Source of the DNA: Methanomassiliicoccaceae archaeon UBA537
GTDB taxonomy: Archaea > Thermoplasmatota > Thermoplasmata > Methanomassiliicoccales > Methanomethylophilaceae
DNA: 18,999 bases
Assembly (NCBI GenBank): GCA_002504495.1
Contig: DATC01000132.1
Location: 1-18,999, forward strand
Reading direction: 5' to 3'
The notes beneath the pieces are model-generated. The model was not told the DNA's origin and ran no database searches. It was given only the letters and a program-made list of their open reading frames with translations. A program made the translations under genes and the position numbers. Below are positions 14,822 through 18,999 of this stretch, in pieces. How positions within the stretch are numbered: the first letter of the stretch is position 1; each line of letters begins with the position of its first letter.

Positions 14822-16297
14822 TCATTCCGTCGTCTCGGAGACCTCCCCGCCGCATTCCTCGATGCATTCGTCCTCATTCGAAGCCTGCACCTTGAACCAG
14901 ACCGGTATGAACAGGAGAAGGATCACCAACGCCAGCACGATGGCGATGAAGCCCCCCGTGAGGTAGTAGCTCCAGTACATCAAGCAGGGGAAGAACACGG
15001 CGATCTGCACGACGCACATCACCAGGATGACGTTCTTCCAACCGCGAGGCGCGGAGAACGGCCGCTCCGATCCAGAGAATCTGGAATCGGTCTTCGTTAT
15101 GTAGTATGCGCCCAGGGCGATGCAGTTCGCAAGACAGTATCCCAATGCGGAAGCCGTGAGGACCGTCATCGATGTCGTCGACATCTCCAGGATGAACGCG
15201 CTGAACTCTATGATGAAGACGAGCGCGAGATTGAAGATCCCGACGAAGGCCATCGCATTCGCCGGCATTCCCGCGCCGTTGACCTTTCCGAAGAAACGGG
15301 GAAGGTTGCCTTCGCGAGCCATGCTGTGAAGGGTCCTCGAAGAACCTAGGAATCCCGTCTGGATGATCAGGATCATCGCGACGATCAGGAAGAACAACGC
15401 GATGTAGGAGCCGATATCTCCGAAGGCGAACTCCGCGATCGGCGCCAGCGTCGCATAACCTGCAGACTCGATCCCCTCCTGCCCGAGCGATCCGTACACC
15501 ACGGATGAGACGAAGAAGTACATCAGCAGACAGATGAACCCGCAGGAGAAGAGGGCCTTCGGAACATCCTTCCCCGGATCCTTGTATTCAGGCCCGTAGA
15601 TGGCGGCCGTCTCCCATGCGCAAGCGCTCCACTGTGCGAGACCGAAGCACCCCAGAAGAAGAACGATATCCACGAAGGACCAGGACCATCCGGGCTTCGT
15701 GAAGTTCTCCGTTATGTTGTCGAATTCGAACATCCCCTTCGCCAATGCTCCGAGCAGGATGATCACGATGGGGATCAGCGAGATCAACGCGAGCACCGTT
15801 CCGACCTTGGCGCCTCCCTCGAGCCCGCGCGTGCCGAGAACGTACATCAACGCCACCACGGCAACGCCCACGAGCATGTACAGCCCGACGGCGGACCATC
15901 CCGAGACGTCCAACGAGAACATCTGGACGAGATAGTCCCCTATCATCATGGTGAAAATCGCAACGACGGGACACCATGCGAACCAGTAGCACCATGCGCA
16001 GAACGCGCCTATCAATCTCCCCCTGCCACCGCCCGGCTTCTCCGGATCCGAGAACACGGATTGGGCGCAGCCTGGCAGCCCCGTGGCATCGGGGAACAGC
16101 GTCACCATCTCACCGTAGGCCAGATTCTGGACGAACCCTTGGAGAACGGACACCGTCCATACCAGGATGCAGAGTCCCCAGACTATCGTCGAAACATCAT
16201 ATATCGATGGAAGGATGAGCAGAGGCACGCCCAACGCTATGAACATGCCCTGCTTCCAACTCACCGTGCGTGCAAGCGCCGTGCTGCCCTCGCTCAT
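14822..16297 (-). CDS. APC-family permease, candidate methylamine transporter
   Basis: A 491-residue membrane protein of the amino acid-polyamine-organocation (APC) superfamily with about twelve hydrophobic spans. The N-terminus STALARTVSWKQGMFIAL is the usual lead into TM1; AYGEMVTLFPDATG matches the TM2-TM3 region (family A.PR.GG.Y), the stretch CAWETAAIYGPEYKDPGKDVPKA matches the TM6-TM7 region of APC permeases, and SRTLHSMAREGNLPRFFGKV is the classic loop after TM8. TM1 lacks the common glycine-rich GIGSGIF motif, so the substrate is probably not an ordinary amino acid. APC permeases sit beside methylamine methyltransferase genes in methanogens, so uptake of a methylamine is likely; which one is inference. 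The acidic C-terminal tail is cytoplasmic. The start is ATG 16297 with AAGGGGG eight bases upstream; a better ribosome site further up is out of frame. Confidence 0.88.
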   Translation of the reverse strand: MSEGSTALARTVSWKQGMFIALGVPLLILPSIYDVSTIVWGLCILVWTVSVLQGFVQNLAYGEMVTLFPDATGLPGCAQSVFSDPEKPGGGRGRLIGAFCAWCYWFAWCPVVAIFTMMIGDYLVQMFSLDVSGWSAVGLYMLVGVAVVALMYVLGTRGLEGGAKVGTVLALISLIPIVIILLGALAKGMFEFDNITENFTKPGWSWSFVDIVLLLGCFGLAQWSACAWETAAIYGPEYKDPGKDVPKALFSCGFICLLMYFFVSSVVYGSLGQEGIESAGYATLAPIAEFAFGDIGSYIALFFLIVAMILIIQTGFLGSSRTLHSMAREGNLPRFFGKVNGAGMPANAMAFVGIFNLALVFIIEFSAFILEMSTTSMTVLTASALGYCLANCIALGAYYITKTDSRFSGSERPFSAPRGWKNVILVMCVVQIAVFFPCLMYWSYYLTGGFIAIVLALVILLLFIPVWFKVQASNEDECIEECGGEVSETTE

Positions 16298-16605
16298 CCG
16301 CCGAACCCCCTTGCAATACGGGGCGCAGTCCAGAACCGTCTGTAGAATCGATCGCTCCAGACATCACAAATCCTCCTGTAGTCTAGCGCTTGCGCTGACA
16401 TCGCACACCGGAAGGCCTCTGACAGGCCGAAGACAATCGGAGATCCGAACCGACAGCGACCGTCGCGCATCGACGGTGGAATCCTGCGGATCGGTCAATC
16501 GCGCCCCGCGTTCGCATCATGGCGATGGGGAGCGTATCGCGTGCTATGATGTCGTCATGCAAGCGCCTGTTTTCCTCCTTTGAACGCAGCTTCTGCCCGT
16601 TCTGT
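16298..16605 (-). promoter_or_regulatory. Long structured leader of the APC permease gene
   Basis: About 300 GC-rich bases separate the likely transcript start (~16600) from the permease ATG. Several hairpins are visible: GCGAT/ATCGC (16522-16540), an ACCGTCG/CGACGGT 7-bp stem with a 5-base loop (16459-16477) enclosed by GATCCG/CGGATC (16442-16447 with 16487-16492), GGCCT/AGGCC (16414-16428) and AGCGC/GCGCT (16385-16396). Two strong ribosome-binding-like sequences occur in it: AAAGGAGG near 16574-16581 and AGGAGG at 16371-16376. Neither is spaced for the permease start. A 59-codon open frame (TTG 16562 to TAG 16383) has no protein-like character. No B12 box of a cobalamin riboswitch was found. 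Long leaders are known for Methanosarcina methyltransferase genes. Confidence 0.5.
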
Positions 16606-16625
16606 TTTTATCATATCGCCATCGT

Positions 16626-16661
16626 TTTATAATAGTATGTAAAAACTATTTTATAGTATAT
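16626..16661 (-). promoter_or_regulatory. APC permease promoter with inverted repeat
   Basis: Minus-strand ATTATAAAA (about 16626-16634) is a TATA box that would start transcription near 16600. It is overlapped by AATAGT (16631-16636) and ACTATT (16645-16650), an inverted repeat with an 8-base spacer; a second TATA-like ACTATAAAATAG lies just upstream. The arrangement mirrors that before mtbC. The 95 bases further up to the regulator stop (16662-16756) are AT-rich with no gene seen. Confidence 0.5.
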
Positions 16662-16756
16662 CAATAAAATTGATTTTAAGGTACATAAATATTCTATGAA
16701 AAATTTATGCGCCAGGTCTATTTCGATGTTTTATATTTATACTAAATAGATAACTA

Positions 16757-18340
16757 TTAATAATACCAATTGCGGGAAACGAACAATGTACCCGGATTCA
16801 AGGTTGGATGTATGTCGGATGATCGATAGCGCGGATTGATTCCGAGAAAGGGGTTCGATTCCTGCACGGAATCGGGAGCATCACTCCCCTCGTAGAACGT
16901 CTCGATCGATATCGGATACCTGGTTCCGAGAATGTGGGACAGTCCCTCGTCGATGAACCCCATGACGAAATCGCCGGGCCACGCGTCCCAGAGCGTGTCC
17001 ACGGAACGGTCGAGACGTATTCTGATCGGCAGGAACGTGATGACCTCTGCCCGATCTGGATCGGAGACCATGCGACAACCGAGATCCACGAGGGACTGGG
17101 CATCCATCTCCGCACCCGAGTTCATAAGGGTCATCGCGGTGCTGCGGCCGGACCTCATGAACATCTTGTCGAACCGTATCCCCAGACACCTGGCGGATTC
17201 GAGGGCGTAGGAGATCACCGCCGAATAGTAGTCGAGATCGCCGGAGCGGAACTTCTCGGCGATGATCGCCCTGTTGCCTGAATCGCTTCTGTCGGGCTCG
17301 TCGAGGTAGAGGATGGGCTCCGCCATAAGCGTGTACCTCTTGGGAGAGCCCGATGCGCCGTCCACATCCACCGCGCCGAGCGCTATCAGCTTGGTTATCG
17401 AAGCGTACACCGTGGCCTTCGGCACGCACATCGACTTCTCCAGCTCGTTCAGGCTCTGGTCGCGATCGAATAGCGAATCCAGTATGCCTATCATCGTCGG
17501 ATTGGTGAACAACGTGGCCCTCCCATTAACGGAATAGATGGCGAAAGGGTCTGAATCGGCGAGATTTGTGAGTGGATCCACGAATCCGACCTCGGTGTCG
17601 TACTCCTGCCCTTGAAAAGGATCCAGTCTCAGCCAGACGAAGCGGCCCTTGTCCTCCACCGACAGCTGGATCTCATGCGACAGATTGAAGCCTATGAAGG
17701 CCTTGAAATGCGCCCGGAGGGCTCCGAGCATAGGGACTATTATCAGGGGAACGTCGGAGATGTCCTCAGAGGACCTGAAGATCAATGTGAGCGCCTCGGA
17801 CGTGTTCATCTCCACCGAGATTCCGTCCGCGGAGCATTGAGAGACGATCGATCCGAGGGTGGAATCCCACCAGTTGAGGTCGTCCATACCGCGGGTCAGC
17901 GCCACGCCGGTATTGAACAGCCCTTGGACGATGTTGAGCCCGCTCTCCATCAGAGACACGGCGTACAGGGAGAGGTCTTCTCTGTTGGTGCATCTGCCGT
18001 TGGCCAATATGCGCTTGAGGGAGGCCGCACGCGCATACAGCTGCCACTCCTCGCCGGTCTCGCTGGAGAACAGCATCATGGCGTCGATATGGTAGACCGC
18101 GCTACGGGCATCGTCGACGCAGACCTCCGATGCCACAATCCCCGTGCGGAGAAGCCTCGTTATGCTCCCCTGGATGGTGGACTTGGGCAGATCCAGGAGA
18201 GCGGCCATCTCCGAAGGGGAGACCTCCCGGTGGCGCATCTCGCGAAGGATCTGGAGACTGAGCTCGTTGGTCACTATCTGGACTCCGTTGCGGTTGGTCA
18301 GATAGACCTCGTATTCCGAGCTGTAGCCCGCATCAGTCAT
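16757..18340 (-). CDS. Double winged-helix regulator with duplicated halves
   Basis: A 527-residue predicted transcription regulator built from two related units of ~260 residues. Each begins with a winged helix: residues 13-90 contain LPKSTIQGSITRLLRTGIV (51-69), and residues 269-345 contain VPKATVYASITKLIALGAV (306-324), with the shared pattern PK-[SA]-T-[IV]-x2-SIT-[RK]-L for the recognition helix. Each winged helix is followed by ~170 residues of mixed alpha/beta sequence (97-240 and 350-485) that seem distantly alike and could be ligand-sensing. The winged helices resemble ArsR/MarR/TrmB types. It lies directly upstream of the APC permease and mtbCB genes, as Msr-type regulators lie beside methyltransferase genes in Methanosarcina, but it does not look like those. 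The start overlaps the DUF531 stop (ATGACTGA, 8 bases), so it is translationally coupled to that gene. Ends in TAA. Confidence 0.75.
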   Translation of the reverse strand: MTDAGYSSEYEVYLTNRNGVQIVTNELSLQILREMRHREVSPSEMAALLDLPKSTIQGSITRLLRTGIVASEVCVDDARSAVYHIDAMMLFSSETGEEWQLYARAASLKRILANGRCTNREDLSLYAVSLMESGLNIVQGLFNTGVALTRGMDDLNWWDSTLGSIVSQCSADGISVEMNTSEALTLIFRSSEDISDVPLIIVPMLGALRAHFKAFIGFNLSHEIQLSVEDKGRFVWLRLDPFQGQEYDTEVGFVDPLTNLADSDPFAIYSVNGRATLFTNPTMIGILDSLFDRDQSLNELEKSMCVPKATVYASITKLIALGAVDVDGASGSPKRYTLMAEPILYLDEPDRSDSGNRAIIAEKFRSGDLDYYSAVISYALESARCLGIRFDKMFMRSGRSTAMTLMNSGAEMDAQSLVDLGCRMVSDPDRAEVITFLPIRIRLDRSVDTLWDAWPGDFVMGFIDEGLSHILGTRYPISIETFYEGSDAPDSVQESNPFLGINPRYRSSDIHPTLNPGTLFVSRNWYY

Positions 18341-18923
18341 GCTTTTCCCAACCGGTTGCAGATAGAAAATGGTATGCGACGCATCGGTTCCAAAGCCTAG
18401 CGTACAGGGCCCCGCATACGGCGCCGAGCGCGGTGCACGTCTCCAGCGAGTATCCGCCCGGAGTTATGTCGAGATTGTACCTCGGAATGGACATCACGTC
18501 CTTGGGCACTCCGTGAGGCCCTATACCGAACAAGAGGGTTATGCTCTGGCCGCGCTCGACCATGGAGACCGCATCGGAGAGCCCTATGCTCCGCTTCGGA
18601 TCCGGCCTGCAGGTTGTGAGCACCACCTCGCCGAGCTGGGGAGGGAATCCCTTGCCCGGATACGGGAAGCAGTTGAACCTTCCGGCCTCCGCCATCTCCA
18701 GGAAGTTCCTTCCGTGACCGCCGATGCTGGTGGTACCGGCCACCCATTCCGCGATCTCCTTGGGGGTGCGGGCATTCTCCGGGATGGGGAATCCGAAGAG
18801 CGCCAGGCCCATGTCGTACGCCCTCGCCAGGTCCCCGGCCCTCGCGATGACGCGCCTGTGCGGCTCCCTGAAGTTCTGGTCGTAGGAATTGTAGAGTCCG
18901 ATCGTTATCCTTCCGCGTCCCAT
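18333..18923 (-). CDS. DUF531 family protein, possible SPOUT-like RNA methyltransferase
   Basis: A 196-residue protein resembling the archaeal DUF531 family: ITIGLYNSYDQNFREPHRRV at the N-terminus, LALFGFPIPENARTP, then LLFGIGPHGVP and a C-terminal ITPGGYSLETCTALGAV. The last motifs resemble the cofactor-binding knot of SPOUT RNA methyltransferases (GPHGVP loop, then a loop with LETCTALG), so a role in RNA modification is likely but unproven. The start has AGGAGG eight bases upstream (18932-18937) lying inside the end of the preceding gene. Its stop overlaps the regulator start by 8 bases. Family assignment is from memory of motifs. Confidence 0.75.
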   Translation of the reverse strand: MGRGRITIGLYNSYDQNFREPHRRVIARAGDLARAYDMGLALFGFPIPENARTPKEIAEWVAGTTSIGGHGRNFLEMAEAGRFNCFPYPGKGFPPQLGEVVLTTCRPDPKRSIGLSDAVSMVERGQSITLLFGIGPHGVPKDVMSIPRYNLDITPGGYSLETCTALGAVCGALYARLWNRCVAYHFLSATGWEKHD

Positions 18924-18999
18924 CGATGGATCCTCCTGCGTCCGACGATCGCGTAGCGGTCGCCGTCCATGAATATGTCGTAGTCGGGATTCTCCGCAC
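18905..18999 (-). CDS. C-terminal end of an upstream gene (partial)
   Basis: The last 30 codons of a frame entering from beyond the window end, closing with TAA at 18905-18907. The readable tail contains NPDYDIFMDGDRYAIVGRR and ends RIHRWDAEG, polar and protein-like, unlike the other two frames. It overlaps DUF531 by 19 bases and contains that gene's ribosome site, a compact operon junction. Too short to identify. Confidence 0.5.
   Translation of the reverse strand, partial: AENPDYDIFMDGDRYAIVGRRRIHRWDAEG

Noticed and set aside
16383..16562. 59-codon frame in the permease leader as a real gene
   Set aside because: It needs a TTG start, has an Arg/Ser/Cys-rich composition without protein-like pattern, and runs through the stem-loops.
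16298..16605. Cobalamin riboswitch in the permease leader
   Set aside because: It would fit a corrinoid pathway, but I find no B12-box-like sequence or the expected multi-branched core.

Overview
The window looks like chromosomal DNA of a methanogenic archaeon, most likely of the Methanomassiliicoccales (Thermoplasmata; Methanomethylophilaceae-like). The clearest evidence is a dimethylamine methyltransferase gene (mtbB) read through an in-frame amber codon at the position where Methanosarcina MtbB carries pyrrolysine, directly downstream of its corrinoid protein gene mtbC. Supporting signs are archaeal TATA boxes about 25 bases before several starts (some apparently leaderless), an archaeal DUF531 gene, and a giant BspA-like leucine-rich-repeat surface protein. 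TAG is almost absent as a stop: every other complete gene ends in TGA or TAA, and only the surface protein ends in TAG. Taxonomy is inferred, because there is no rRNA or other marker gene here.

Layout. (1) 1-5.7 kb is an AT-richer accessory-looking block: a 1417-residue predicted lipoprotein with BspA-type repeats on the minus strand, and divergently from it two overlapping genes for unknown membrane-anchored or membrane proteins. (2) 5.8-10.7 kb is a GC-richer housekeeping block on the plus strand: tRNA-dihydrouridine synthase, the AAA+ ATPase RarA, a MATE transporter overlapping rarA by 4 bases, and purM, closed by a strong hairpin. (3) 10.76-16.6 kb, minus strand, is a methylamine module. 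In transcription order it holds an APC permease with a roughly 300-base structured leader, a terminator-like hairpin, a new promoter, mtbC, mtbB with its TAG codon, a hairpin-rich spacer, a DMT/EamA-type permease, a 102-residue winged-helix-like protein and a 44-residue single-span membrane protein. (4) 16.7-19.0 kb, minus strand, holds a 527-residue regulator made of two related halves, overlapping a DUF531 gene, which in turn overlaps the 3' end of a gene running off the window.

How it fits together. MtbB demethylates dimethylamine onto the corrinoid of MtbC. The methyl group then goes to coenzyme M through MtbA, which is not in this window; RamA (corrinoid reactivation) and the pyl genes must also lie elsewhere. 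The two permeases flanking mtbCB are candidate importers of methylated amines. The APC and mtbC promoters share an AT-rich element of about 35 bases containing CTATT/AATAG inverted repeats. The double winged-helix regulator just upstream is a plausible but unproven controller. The most interesting unexplained parts are the DMT permease/winged-helix/44-residue tail of the operon, the structured leader, and the duplicated regulator.
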